Shown: one piece after another, positions 20,009-28,958 of the stretch
Layout of the letters: each line of letters opens with the position of its first letter
Position numbering within the stretch: the stretch's first letter is position 1
Origin: Oscillatoria nigro-viridis PCC 7112
GTDB taxonomy: Bacteria > Cyanobacteriota > Cyanobacteriia > Cyanobacteriales > Microcoleaceae
DNA length: 64,000 nt
Direction of reading: 5' to 3'
Assembly (NCBI RefSeq): GCF_000317475.1
Contig: NC_019729.1
Coordinates: 6,524,501 to 6,588,500, forward strand
Made by a program: the position numbers and the translations under genes
Notes under the pieces: generated by a model
Databases searched by the model: none
The model's input: only the letters and a program-made list of their open reading frames with translations
What the model was told of the DNA's origin: nothing

Positions 20009-20278
20009 GTCAGAAGTCAGAAGTCAGAAGTCAGAAGGAAAGAAGTCAGAAGGAAAGAAGTCAGAGGGAAGTCGTCCGATGGAAGTCGGAATAAGGAAAG
20101 AAAGAAGAAGGAAAGAAACAACTATTCCGAATACCCAATGCCCTGTTTTGCCAAGGCCCAATGCCCTGTTTTGCCAAGGCCCAGGAACACCTAATTTACC
20201 TGAAAAAGGCTATATAACTGACTCAACAGTGCAACTGTTTCTTGCGAAAATCAACCAAAAAAAGGCTGCGTTATTATC
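20009..20278. repeat. Low-complexity cagaagt/aaggaaagaagt repeats
   Basis: Reiterated agaagtcaga and ggaaagaagtcaga units are followed by two copies of a ccaatgccctgttttgccaa unit. An open frame runs through, but it is only translated repeat sequence. Confidence 0.75.
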
Positions 20279-22822
20279 ATGGTGAGCCAACTTTTAGATG
20301 GACGCTATCAAATCATTGAAGTCATAGAAACAGGAGAATTTGGACAAACATATCTTGCCAAAGATATTCGCCGTCCGGGAGAACCGCAGTGCTTTGTCAA
20401 GCACCTGCGTCCCGGTACTACCGAACCGAAATTAATTAATACTACGCGCCGTCTTTTTCAAAAAGAAGCAGAAGTTCTAGAAAAGCTCGGTCAACACGAC
20501 CAAATCCCTCAGCTATTCGCTTATTTTGAAGAAAATGAAGAATTTTTCTTAGTTGAATCCTTTGTTGCCGGTCACTCGCTATCAACGGAGATTGTACCGG
20601 GCAAGCCTCTAAGCGAAGAAAAAATGATTGCTTTGCTGAAGGAACTGTTAGAAATTTTAGTGTTCGTACACGGACAGGGGGTAATTCACCGAGATATTAA
20701 GCCTGCAAATTTAATCCGCCGCTATTCAGACAACAAGTTAGTTTTAATCGACTTTGGCTCGGTGAAAGAAATTCACATCGCTCAAAGACAAGCGCCGGTA
20801 ACTGTGCGGATTGGCACGCTGGAATATATGCCCATCGAACAATTTCAATACAACCCGCAACTCAACAGCGATATCTACGCTTTGGGAATGATTGGCATTC
20901 AAGCAATGACGGGTTTGCCGGCTTATGATTTGCCGAAACTGCGGGATTTGAAAAATTCTAATAAAGGCGAAATTGTGTGGCGGCATTTAGCCACGTGTTC
21001 CCAAGCGCTGGCCGATGTTTTGGACAATATGGTGCGCTACGATTTTCGGGAGAGGTACCAGTCGGCGGCGGAAGCTTTAGCAGATTTGAGGAAAATTGGC
21101 GATCGCTCGCGGGCGCGGATTCCCAAGCTAACAATATATCGCGAAGAAGTCGATCGGCGCAGCAGCAGCCGGGGTGATATTACGGTCGTCGGTCGGAGAA
21201 TATTAGATGAACTGCGCGTCAGTTTGGAATTGCTGCCAGAAGAAGCAGAGGCGATTGAAGATGAGGTATTGAACCCTTACCGGAAATACAGGGAAAAAGG
21301 CGAACGCTACGAACAATCACTGCAAGAAGCAATGCAGCAAGAATATCCCTTTTCTCAGGAAACTCGCGACGAATTAAAACGCTTGCAGCAAGTTTTAGGG
21401 CTTACCGACGAAGATGCCGCGAAAATCGAAGAATTAGTCATTCCTAAATCTTTATTTGCTAAATTGTACAAGGCGATCTCCACAGTTTTGGAGGGACACC
21501 GCAACCCCAGCGGGCCAGCAGCCAGCAGCGCCCCTCACCTGGAATTGCAGGCAAGTCCGGCCGTATCCCCGCAGGTAAATCTCAACGGAAAAACCGATTT
21601 CTCGTTAGCGCAGCCCGCGCCTACGGGGGCTGCGCTAACGGAGAGGATCGCCAGCACAGCAGCGATTGTCCCCAAAGAAACTCGCAAATTCAATCCTTAT
21701 CTCGCCGGGGCAACAATGGCGGCTATCTTAGCTGCGATCGGCGGAATTTACGGATATCTCAAGTGGCAAGAATGGCAGCAGCGAGCCCAAAAAGAATCCC
21801 AACAGATCAATCAAATTGAAGCTCTTTATAAAGCCAGCAATTATGAAGGCTGCATCAGCCAAATACCAACAATTGCCAACACTTCCAGCAGCTATTCGTC
21901 CGCTCAGAAGTTACAGGAACAGTGCCAATCAGGTCTGCGGTGGAAGAACGCCAAAGTCAAAAATTTCGCTCAGCATTCAGATGCCGTTGGGTCTGTTGCT
22001 TTCAGTCCAGACGGCTTAATGTTAGCCAGCGGTTCTAAAGACAAAACCATCCAAATTTGGGATTTAGCTACAGGCAAGTCGCTCCGCACTTTTCCAGGAG
22101 ATTCATCGACAATTTGGTCGGTTGCTTTTGACTCCAACGGTACGAAACTGGCTACTGGAACCGGTTTTTGGCGAGTCATGCTGTGGGATTTGAAAACAGG
22201 CCAAGTGATTCGCAGTCTCGACCACAGTGCTTCTGTTTGGTCTGTCGCTCTCAGCCCCGACGGACAGCTTGTCGCTAGCGGTAGCGGAGACAAAACCACA
22301 AAGATTTCGGATGCAGCAACTGGCAGTGTGATTCAGAATTTACCCGACCATACAGATTTTGTTTATTCTGTTGCTTTCACTCCAGATGGAAAAAGTTTGG
22401 TTAGCGCTTCTAAGGATAAAACAATTACAATTGTTGATGTAGCAACGGGGAGGTTGCTAAAAACTCTTCAGGGACACGGCGAGCCGGTGAGGTCAATTGC
22501 TATTAGCCCCGACGGCAAGACAATTGTTAGTGGTTCTTACGATGAAAGTATTAAAATCTGGAATCTCGAAACAGGAGATTTAATTCGCTCTATCAAGGGA
22601 CATTCTGACGATATTGTCTCGGTTGCTATCAGCCCGGACGGGAAGTTTATTGCCAGCGGGAGCAAGGATAAAACTATTAAAATTTGGGATTTTGCTACGG
22701 GAGAATTGCTGAATACTTTGACGGGACATTCCGATGAGGTTTATGCGGTGACTTTTAGTCCCGATGGTAAAACTATTGCTAGCGGTTCTAAAGACAATAC
22801 TATTAAGTTGTGGTTGAGGTAA
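20279..22822 (+). CDS. Serine/threonine protein kinase with C-terminal WD40 propeller
   Basis: An 847-residue Hanks-type kinase. Domain order: kinase at about 8-270 (GEFGQTYLAKD glycine loop, Lys in CFVKHL, catalytic HRDIKPANLI near 139, DFGSVKE activation segment); a helical linker; a membrane span at about 475-497 (ATMAAILAAIGGIYGYL); then seven WD40 repeats at about 560-847 (SVAFSPDGLMLASGSKDKT). By topology the kinase would be cytoplasmic and the propeller on the far side of the membrane (inference). This is a common cyanobacterial fusion; the substrate is unknown. An in-frame palindromic repeat (21604-21639) sits in the linker just before the membrane span. Confidence 0.93.
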   Translation: MVSQLLDGRYQIIEVIETGEFGQTYLAKDIRRPGEPQCFVKHLRPGTTEPKLINTTRRLFQKEAEVLEKLGQHDQIPQLFAYFEENEEFFLVESFVAGHSLSTEIVPGKPLSEEKMIALLKELLEILVFVHGQGVIHRDIKPANLIRRYSDNKLVLIDFGSVKEIHIAQRQAPVTVRIGTLEYMPIEQFQYNPQLNSDIYALGMIGIQAMTGLPAYDLPKLRDLKNSNKGEIVWRHLATCSQALADVLDNMVRYDFRERYQSAAEALADLRKIGDRSRARIPKLTIYREEVDRRSSSRGDITVVGRRILDELRVSLELLPEEAEAIEDEVLNPYRKYREKGERYEQSLQEAMQQEYPFSQETRDELKRLQQVLGLTDEDAAKIEELVIPKSLFAKLYKAISTVLEGHRNPSGPAASSAPHLELQASPAVSPQVNLNGKTDFSLAQPAPTGAALTERIASTAAIVPKETRKFNPYLAGATMAAILAAIGGIYGYLKWQEWQQRAQKESQQINQIEALYKASNYEGCISQIPTIANTSSSYSSAQKLQEQCQSGLRWKNAKVKNFAQHSDAVGSVAFSPDGLMLASGSKDKTIQIWDLATGKSLRTFPGDSSTIWSVAFDSNGTKLATGTGFWRVMLWDLKTGQVIRSLDHSASVWSVALSPDGQLVASGSGDKTTKISDAATGSVIQNLPDHTDFVYSVAFTPDGKSLVSASKDKTITIVDVATGRLLKTLQGHGEPVRSIAISPDGKTIVSGSYDESIKIWNLETGDLIRSIKGHSDDIVSVAISPDGKFIASGSKDKTIKIWDFATGELLNTLTGHSDEVYAVTFSPDGKTIASGSKDNTIKLWLR
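21604..21639. repeat. In-frame palindrome inside the kinase linker
   Basis: Perfect 12-base arms, gttagcgcagcc and ggctgcgctaac, around cgcgcctacggg. A related sequence (cccctacgggggctacgcc) followed by the same gaggatcg end lies at 35.5 kb. It is translated as part of LAQPAPTGAALTERI. Confidence 0.85.
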
Positions 22823-23065
22823 TACGATTTTAGATTTGAGATTTTAGATTTGAGATTTTAGATGGGATTGACTTACTGCATAATGCTTGGGAACTTCCCT
22901 ACCGTTGCATTTTTTTTGAGGAACTGGTGTAATATCAATTCCGGTCGATTACCCCTAATACGGTAGGGGCTCCCCTCACCAAAAATATCTGCCAACAATC
23001 TCCCATCTCAAAAACCCGCCCTTTTAATCGCTAGATCGTACATGATATCATTAGCCATTGGTCAT
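22823..23065. other. Intergenic stretch with ttagattt tandem repeat
   Basis: A gattttagatttgag unit is repeated at 22824-22863. The rest separates two convergent genes. No gene is recognised. Confidence 0.6.
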
Positions 23066-24478
23066 TTAACTGGTATAGTTCAGCTCGTTTTTTAAGGTGG
23101 GGGGAAAGTGCCAATAAGGCGTTTCGAGTTCGTCCTCAGTTGGATAATTTTCAGTTGAGTTCTCTCGGATTTGAAAAAAGTAGTAGAGGTTAGCCACAGT
23201 TAAATCGGATATTTCTTGCCAATTCGAGGCAGCTAAAGCTTGATAGCCAGTAGCGATCGCCTGCTGGCTGACATAAACTTCGTATCTCCGGCGGATTTCC
23301 GGCGACACAGCGAAGGTTAGCTGGTCGCGCAAGGATAGAAAGTGAGACTTTTGCTTTAAACTTTCATAAAGTGAAGGTTCCGCAGCTAATACCGCGAATG
23401 TAGTGTACACGCTGCTTTTTAAACTATCGCCGGTGAGTTTATCTAAACTAGCTAACTGGTGCTGCTCTTTTGGAGACAAAGTTTGCATCCAATCAACCTC
23501 ATTTTGCCAAAATTCTATTATACTTAAATCATGACCGAGAATCCTAGTAACTTCGGGAAATAAAAAATCTAGTTCGGGTTCGGATTGACATCCTTTAACA
23601 ACAGTTAGAAGATTTTGACAAATTTTTGATTGGAGTTCCCGCAGGCGATCGCTCACCATATCGTAGGCGCGCTGCAAGTGAAACGTGACCCCGATCGCCT
23701 GCTCGATCGCCCAAACACATTCCATTTGCCTGAGCTTTCCGGCAGAACAGAGATCCTCCAACAAACTAGGATTATCATAAATTTTTAAAGCATCAAACAG
23801 CATATCCCGCCCGCTATTAATTTCGGAATTCCGAAGTTTAATATCTGGCACTGTCAGGGCTGACTGACAGCGTTTGATAGCTTTAGAAAAAATATCGTAA
23901 CCGTTAACCAGTTTCTGGCGGTGCATTTCAAAACTTGAGTCGTGCGCCACCTTAAAAATCTGCTGGATCACCTCTACTCCCCTATCTTTGAGGATGTGTC
24001 TGAGATCGATAAATCCGTCTTTAATTTTTAGCTTCTGGTGCTTTGCCTCTGCTCGGATTTTTAATACTTGGTTGAGGTTTACTGCTGACAAAACTGTGCT
24101 GGATACAGCGCCAATACCAATGACAGCAGCAGTCGCTTGCATCACGGCCAAATTAATTTTCAGAGAGTTAAGCATTCTGTATATTTTTTGAAACCCCTGA
24201 TGAGTTTGAGCAACCTGCAACGGCGCCTGTGTCACGTACACGGGAGCTATCAGCGGCTGTATGGGGCCACCTCCGACTAACTGTGCGAGCAATCCTATAA
24301 CTGTGCGCGAGGATAGAGTTTCACTTCTTGATTGATAAAAGATTTTTGCAATTTCCACAAACTCCCCTGTCACCGGATCTCTAGCTGCCGGGAGCAATTT
24401 TCCTGTTTTTGCAGCAGGCTGTACTAGGTTGCCGCTATTGAGTCGCGCCTGAGTTGCAGGGGTGAATATATAATCCAT
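23066..24478 (-). CDS. Protein of unknown function, 470 residues
   Basis: I do not recognise this protein. The start is ATG at 24478 (MDYIFTPATQARLNSGNLVQ). Residues 1-95 are mixed (VTGEFVEIAKIFYQS). A glycine/alanine-rich hydrophobic stretch follows at about 111-135 (QATAAVIGIGAVSSTVLSAV), possibly a membrane span or hairpin. The remaining 330 residues are predicted mainly helical with few motifs, ending YWHFPPTLKNELNYTS. Gene density and codon use fit a real gene. It is divergent from the 341-residue gene at 24556, only 77 bases away, so the two may share a control region and act together (inference). Confidence 0.75.
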   Translation of the reverse strand: MDYIFTPATQARLNSGNLVQPAAKTGKLLPAARDPVTGEFVEIAKIFYQSRSETLSSRTVIGLLAQLVGGGPIQPLIAPVYVTQAPLQVAQTHQGFQKIYRMLNSLKINLAVMQATAAVIGIGAVSSTVLSAVNLNQVLKIRAEAKHQKLKIKDGFIDLRHILKDRGVEVIQQIFKVAHDSSFEMHRQKLVNGYDIFSKAIKRCQSALTVPDIKLRNSEINSGRDMLFDALKIYDNPSLLEDLCSAGKLRQMECVWAIEQAIGVTFHLQRAYDMVSDRLRELQSKICQNLLTVVKGCQSEPELDFLFPEVTRILGHDLSIIEFWQNEVDWMQTLSPKEQHQLASLDKLTGDSLKSSVYTTFAVLAAEPSLYESLKQKSHFLSLRDQLTFAVSPEIRRRYEVYVSQQAIATGYQALAASNWQEISDLTVANLYYFFQIRENSTENYPTEDELETPYWHFPPTLKNELNYTS

Positions 24479-24555
24479 GTTGTGGCTCAGTTTCCATTCA
24501 AAAAGGCAGATGTTCTGTATTGTATGCTGTTTAGGGAAACGAGGGATGAGAGGAA

Positions 24556-25581
24556 ATGAATGAGTATCTCAAGGCATTCCAGGCTATTACCCTGTTTAGC
24601 GATCGATTGTTGGCAGACGAATATCAATCCGTGGAGATTAAACAGTCAGCTACCCAACTCAGTTTAGATGTGGAACCTTGTATTGACGAAATTAAGCAAT
24701 CTGCCATCAGACTCAAGGGGCTACTTCAGGTATGTTTCAAAGATGTATCTCAGGCTGAGGATGTCTGGAATAGCAAGCCGAGAATTGCTAGAGCATCGCC
24801 TGTTGATGTCTGGGAGCAAATTGGCGAACTAAGCGGATGCGATGTGAGAATTCGCAGTTTAGGAAAACAGGGAAAATATGATGCTGTTGTTAAAGTTCGC
24901 CAATCTTGGAGCGACAAGGCTACTAAGTTAAAAAATCAGTGGTTTTTGTGGGATAAAAACCCTCAAGGATTTCAAAGAAATACTATTGGTTTTTTTGACA
25001 AAGATAATTTGCACAAAGAGTTGCGGAATGAAGTGGATTCCCAGGCAGAGCGAGTGATTGTAATTATGGAGAATGAACTAAGTTTAATTTTTCAAGAATT
25101 ACAATCTATTGATATAGAAAAAATAGAAGTTTGTATTGAATGCTTCGACCTAAAAACTCAGTATAAATTTAGAGAGCGACTACAATCAATAGGCAGGGAG
25201 ATTGTATCGAAGTTTACGGAGCCACTGAAATATTTGCCGGATTCTTATATGAAGAGTTTTAAAGAAACGCTGAAAGAACCTGTAGAAACTCTGGTTCATA
25301 AAAGCAAGATGGGAATCAGTTTGGTCGATTTTGAATATTCCTGTAAAGTGATTGAATTAATCCTGGATAATGTGATTATAGCAATTTTCGAGGAGCGCAT
25401 GAAACTGGCAATTCAAACAGTTGAAAAAGCGATTAAATTCTACAATAATTTTCTAGAGAAGCAGGCGCGGTATCAGAAAGAAACGCCAGAACAGCGAGCG
25501 GCGGAAAAAGATTGGATCGAATGCCAGCGGCAGCAACTCAGGGAAGTTCAGCAGTATGTTGATGCAGTCATCAATCATTAG
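24556..25581 (+). CDS. Helical protein of unknown function, 341 residues
   Basis: I do not recognise this protein. It starts at ATG 24556, nine bases after an agagga motif. The sequence is rich in Lys, Glu, Gln and Ile and lacks signal peptide, membrane span or cysteine clusters. Long amphipathic helices are likely (SQAERVIVIMENELSLIFQE; EERMKLAIQTVEKAIKFYNN). The C-terminus (QRAAEKDWIECQRQQLREVQ) looks like a coiled coil. It is divergent from the equally unrecognised gene at 23066-24478. It could be a cytosolic scaffold or a component of an uncharacterised two-gene system; nothing in the sequence decides. Confidence 0.75.
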   Translation: MNEYLKAFQAITLFSDRLLADEYQSVEIKQSATQLSLDVEPCIDEIKQSAIRLKGLLQVCFKDVSQAEDVWNSKPRIARASPVDVWEQIGELSGCDVRIRSLGKQGKYDAVVKVRQSWSDKATKLKNQWFLWDKNPQGFQRNTIGFFDKDNLHKELRNEVDSQAERVIVIMENELSLIFQELQSIDIEKIEVCIECFDLKTQYKFRERLQSIGREIVSKFTEPLKYLPDSYMKSFKETLKEPVETLVHKSKMGISLVDFEYSCKVIELILDNVIIAIFEERMKLAIQTVEKAIKFYNNFLEKQARYQKETPEQRAAEKDWIECQRQQLREVQQYVDAVINH

Positions 25582-25746
25582 TCATTAGTCATTAGTCATT
25601 GGTCAGTGGTTATTTGTTAGTAGTTATTGGTTATTGGTTATTGGTTATTGGTTATTAGAACGAACAACTAACAATTAACAAATAACCACTGACCACTAAA
25701 AACAGTCAACAGTCAACAGTCAACAGTCAACAGTCAACAGTCAACA
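25577..25746. repeat. Heptamer tandem repeats (ttattgg, cagtcaa) with inverted flanks
   Basis: About five ttattgg units and about six cagtcaa units. The stretch gtcagtggttatttgttag near 25603 recurs inverted near 25675, so the region can fold into a hairpin. It separates two convergent genes. Confidence 0.85.
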
Positions 25747-25748
25747 GA

Positions 25749-26072
25749 TTATTGATATTGACCGCTGATTTCGTAAACGATCGCGCCCAAAGACGCTAAG
25801 CTAGCTAAAATTAGCATTCCGGCCGGCATGAATTTTTGAGTTTTAACAAGGCGCACAATAAAGACTATTACTAAAACAGCGGAGATGGCTGCTGCTAATG
25901 TTAAACCCCAACTTTGTCCCATAAGCTGGGCGGTGCCGGCAAAAATTAGCAGCGAACCGCTAGTCAAGCCGGAAATGAGCGAGGCTTGGCTTTTGGCTTT
26001 GATATAACCCATGATGCCGCCAACCAGTGTTAAAATGCCGTAGCCGATCGCCGCTGCTGTCCCTAAATTCAT
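25749..26072 (-). CDS. TMEM14-like small membrane protein
   Basis: A 107-residue protein with four probable membrane spans (AAIGYGILTLVGGIMGYI, LISGLTSGSLLIFAGTAQL, LTLAAAISAVLVIVFIVRLV, AGMLILASLASLGAIVY). The glycine-rich spans and the central RLVKTQKFMPAG fit the TMEM14/UPF0136 family, found from cyanobacteria to plastids, where the plant FAX proteins take part in fatty-acid export. Function in cyanobacteria is not established. The start at 26072 has a good ribosome-binding site (ggagg); the frame extends ten codons further upstream but without one. It is divergent from the AAA ATPase gene at 26199. Confidence 0.85.
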   Translation of the reverse strand: MNLGTAAAIGYGILTLVGGIMGYIKAKSQASLISGLTSGSLLIFAGTAQLMGQSWGLTLAAAISAVLVIVFIVRLVKTQKFMPAGMLILASLASLGAIVYEISGQYQ

Positions 26073-26198
26073 TTTTAATCCTCCAGATTTCACTCTTTGC
26101 ATCTAAGTTTATACAGCGAGACCTGCAATTGCGGTCACAAATTGTTAGAAAATTTATTAAAGCCAGTCAGGATATGTAACCGTTATACAATTGCCATT

Positions 26199-27503
26199 AT
26201 GTCAGCCCTAACTTCTGGTGCGATCGCCCAAATCCGTTACCTCCAGCGCCAAGCAGCATCCCTGCTGCTGTACCAATCAGTTCTCAAAAGCCCCGCAGGT
26301 CAAGCTTTTCTCGATTTGCTGCAAGCCCTTCACCACAGCGAAGTCAGCGGTTTGGAATGTCAGGTAGCTTACGGGAACTGGTTCAAACTTCAGGCTGCTA
26401 AAAATTTAACCTGGAAAGATTCTCTGATTTCCGAAATTCTCAAAAACGAAAACCCCTTTTCACGCCGAGCACAGCAAACAGATTTTGCAAGTTTGCCGCC
26501 CGCTTTGGTGGAGGCCGCCCGACATGATTTAGAAGTGCTGCAAAATATTTACGAATGCAGCAGCGAACAGTTGAGCAAGTGGGTGCGGGTAGCGGGTCAA
26601 CTTGACGCAGTGCCTCCGATTTGGCATTCAGAAACTGTAGCAGAACAGGGAGATTTGCCGCTGCACGGGAAACTAGAAAAATGGTCGAGCGCGGTGGAAT
26701 CTTTAGCCGTTTATTACCGACAGTTTGGCACGGGTTTGTTTGCCGAATATCGCGCTTTTGCGTGGCGGGGAGGGGAGTTGGCGAATATTTCGCATCCCGA
26801 TGGCATAACTTTAAAAGAGTTGGTTTGCTGCGATTGGCAGCGGGATGCTTTGGTGAAAAATACGGAGTTTTTGCTGGCAGGTTATCCGGCTTTGCACGTA
26901 TTGCTGTACGGCAGCCGCGGTTCGGGCAAGTCTTCTTTGGTGAAGTCGCTGTTAAATGAATTTGGATCTCGCAATCTGCGCTTGATTGAAGTATCTAAAT
27001 CGGATTTGCAAGATTTGCCGCTAATTGTCGAGCAGTTGCGGGGAGTTCCTCAAAAGTTTATTATTTTTGTGGACGACCTTTCCTTTGAGGAAGATGACGA
27101 TGCTTTTAAAGCTCTGAAAGTTGTTTTGGAGGGGAATGTAACTGCTCGCTCTCAAAATGTGGTAGTTTACGCTACATCTAACAGGCGGCATTTAATTCGA
27201 GAGTTTTTTGACGACAGGCCTCGCCCCCGCGACGGAGACGAAGTTCACGCTTGGGATACTGTGCAGGAAAAACTTTCCTTTAGCGATCGGTTTGGCTTGA
27301 CTTTAACTTTTGAACCGGCCGATCAAAACACTTATTTAACAATTGTCCGACATCTGGCAGAACTTGCTGGAATCAAACTCGCTGCTGAGGATTTGGAACA
27401 CCGCGCTAAAGAATGGGCAACTCGTCGCAACGGGCGATCGGGCAGGACTGCGCGGCAGTTTGTTGATTTCCTGAAAGCAGATTTAGCCATTTTTCACAAG
27501 TAG
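26199..27503 (+). CDS. DUF815-type AAA ATPase
   Basis: A 434-residue cytosolic ATPase. The N-terminal half is helical and family-specific. The AAA core begins near residue 235 with Walker A YGSRGSGKSSLVKSLL, then Walker B FIIFVDDLSFEEDDDAF near 288, sensor-like VVVYATSNRRHLIREFF and an arginine-rich end (ATRRNGRSGRTARQFVDFLK). The FVDDLSFEEDD signature is typical of DUF815 proteins, whose substrates are unknown. The ATG at 26199 (MSALTSGAIAQ) is preferred over a TTG 34 codons upstream, because those residues would run back into the promoter region of the divergent TMEM14-like gene. Confidence 0.88.
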   Translation: MSALTSGAIAQIRYLQRQAASLLLYQSVLKSPAGQAFLDLLQALHHSEVSGLECQVAYGNWFKLQAAKNLTWKDSLISEILKNENPFSRRAQQTDFASLPPALVEAARHDLEVLQNIYECSSEQLSKWVRVAGQLDAVPPIWHSETVAEQGDLPLHGKLEKWSSAVESLAVYYRQFGTGLFAEYRAFAWRGGELANISHPDGITLKELVCCDWQRDALVKNTEFLLAGYPALHVLLYGSRGSGKSSLVKSLLNEFGSRNLRLIEVSKSDLQDLPLIVEQLRGVPQKFIIFVDDLSFEEDDDAFKALKVVLEGNVTARSQNVVVYATSNRRHLIREFFDDRPRPRDGDEVHAWDTVQEKLSFSDRFGLTLTFEPADQNTYLTIVRHLAELAGIKLAAEDLEHRAKEWATRRNGRSGRTARQFVDFLKADLAIFHK

Positions 27504-27520
27504 ATCGTCTGCGCTGGGAG

Positions 27521-27574
27521 GGCGGGTTTTACCTGAAATATGGGAAGGCAATTCATGAGCTGAATAAACCCGCC
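27521..27574. repeat. Inverted repeat after the AAA ATPase gene
   Basis: Perfect nine-base arms ggcgggttt and aaacccgcc are separated by 36 bases, with no T-run behind. It may be a dispersed repeat or weak terminator; similar gcgggttt elements occur near 29.96 and 56.33 kb. Confidence 0.6.
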
Positions 27575-27741
27575 ACTGCAGCGCCTAAGAGCGAAAGAAA
27601 AATTCTTAAGTTTTTCATAATTTTATTGATAATAAATGACTAAAAAAATTTGATATAATTATCAAAATCCCCAAAGAAACATCCAGAGCCAGAACCCATC
27701 CTGACTCCATAAATCGACCACTAAATAATGAGGAAAATATC

Positions 27742-28188
27742 ATGGGTTTATTTGATAAAGTATCGCAGACTCGCCAAGAAACGGAAGTAACGTTAGGGCC
27801 TGCCGAATCATTTGCGGCGATCGCGCTAATTGCTGTAGCAGCCGACGGTTACATCAATGACAGCGAAAGTAAAGCGATTAGCATGACGCTATCTCGGATG
27901 CAACTGTTCCGCAGCTATCCCGATGACGTGATGAGAAAAATGCTCGATCGCCTGCTGATGATTATGCAACGGCAAGGAGTTGAGGTACTGTTTAATGCCG
28001 CTTTGGCAACGCTTCCCGACGAACTTAAAGAAACAGTTTTTGCTGTCACAACTGATATCGCTTTAGCAGATGGCGAGGTTTCAGAAGAAGAAGAACAACT
28101 TTTGAACGATCTTTACAGTGCATTGGGAATTTCCGAAGATATTGCCCTCAAGATTATAGACGTGATGTTGATTAAGAACAAAGGTTAA
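27742..28188 (+). CDS. TerB-family tellurite-resistance-like protein
   Basis: A 148-residue soluble helical protein. Two acidic repeats, VAADGYINDSESKAI and ALADGEVSEEEEQLL, are the metal-binding signature of the TerB/DjlA-N fold. An A/T-rich stretch with gaggaaaatatc precedes the ATG. Stand-alone TerB-like proteins are frequent in cyanobacteria; their cellular role is unknown and tellurite resistance should not be assumed. No other ter gene is adjacent. The gene appears monocistronic, 153 bases before menI. Confidence 0.85.
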   Translation: MGLFDKVSQTRQETEVTLGPAESFAAIALIAVAADGYINDSESKAISMTLSRMQLFRSYPDDVMRKMLDRLLMIMQRQGVEVLFNAALATLPDELKETVFAVTTDIALADGEVSEEEEQLLNDLYSALGISEDIALKIIDVMLIKNKG

Positions 28189-28341
28189 GAAATCAGGGGG
28201 AGGAGTGAGTAGAGCGAGTTTTACAATATAAAAAATTAGCGCCTGCTTACTTAGCTGATAACTTCTCCATAAGTGCGGGTTTACCGATATGATGGTTAGT
28301 AAAAGTGCGATCGAATTTGCGATCGCCCGTTACTACCTCAA

Positions 28342-28767
28342 ATGCCTTTCACTTACACCCGCACTGTCCGCTTTCAAGATACCGATGCTGCTGGAGTCGT
28401 TTACTTTGCTAACGTTTTGGCGATGTGCCACGAAGCTTACGAGGCATCTCTAGCAGCATCTGGAATCAATCTCAAAGCATTTTTCAGCAATCCCGAGGTT
28501 GCCTTTCCCATAATTCATGCTAGTGTAGATTTTTATCGCCCAATGTTTGCGGGCGATCGGCTGATAATTCAATTGACGCCCAAACAAGTTACTGGCGATG
28601 AATTTGAAATTGCCTATCAAGTATTTTCTGAGGAAGTTGCAGGAAGAAGCGCTGCTAAAGCTCTGACTAAGCACGTCTGCATCGATGCAGTTAGCCGAAA
28701 TAGAAAACAGCTATCGGAAGACTTGATGCAGTGGATGAGGAAATTTGAAATTGAGATTTCAGATTAG
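28342..28767 (+). CDS. menI: 1,4-dihydroxy-2-naphthoyl-CoA hydrolase (hotdog thioesterase)
   Basis: A 141-residue hotdog-fold thioesterase of the 4-hydroxybenzoyl-CoA thioesterase type. The active-site region FQDTDAAGVVYFANVLAMCH carries Asp15, the expected catalytic residue, followed by YEASLAASGI. In cyanobacteria this family (Slr0204 in Synechocystis) hydrolyses DHNA-CoA to DHNA, the step between MenB and MenA in phylloquinone synthesis. The location a few kilobases from menE, menC, menH, menA, menF and menD strongly supports that role over a generic YbgC-like thioesterase. Length is normal. No strong ribosome-binding site is seen. Confidence 0.88.
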   Translation: MPFTYTRTVRFQDTDAAGVVYFANVLAMCHEAYEASLAASGINLKAFFSNPEVAFPIIHASVDFYRPMFAGDRLIIQLTPKQVTGDEFEIAYQVFSEEVAGRSAAKALTKHVCIDAVSRNRKQLSEDLMQWMRKFEIEISD

Positions 28768-28958
28768 TTTTATCTTTAAATAATAGCAGGGAATGACAGT
28801 CAGTCGATTTTAGATTTACTTGCAGCATTGAATCTGGGAGTTTCAACTTTGGTCTAAAATTTGGGACCGATCGCGACTTAAGTACGCGGCACGGTATCCG
28901 TTTTTGATCGGGGTCTAATTTCTTTTAGGTTGAGAATTTTTTCGGAGTTTTTGATAGT

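Noticed and set aside
19878-20285. 135-codon plus-strand frame before the Ser/Thr kinase
   Set aside because: It is translated entirely from a dispersed palindromic element and cagaagt-type tandem repeats and overlaps the kinase start.
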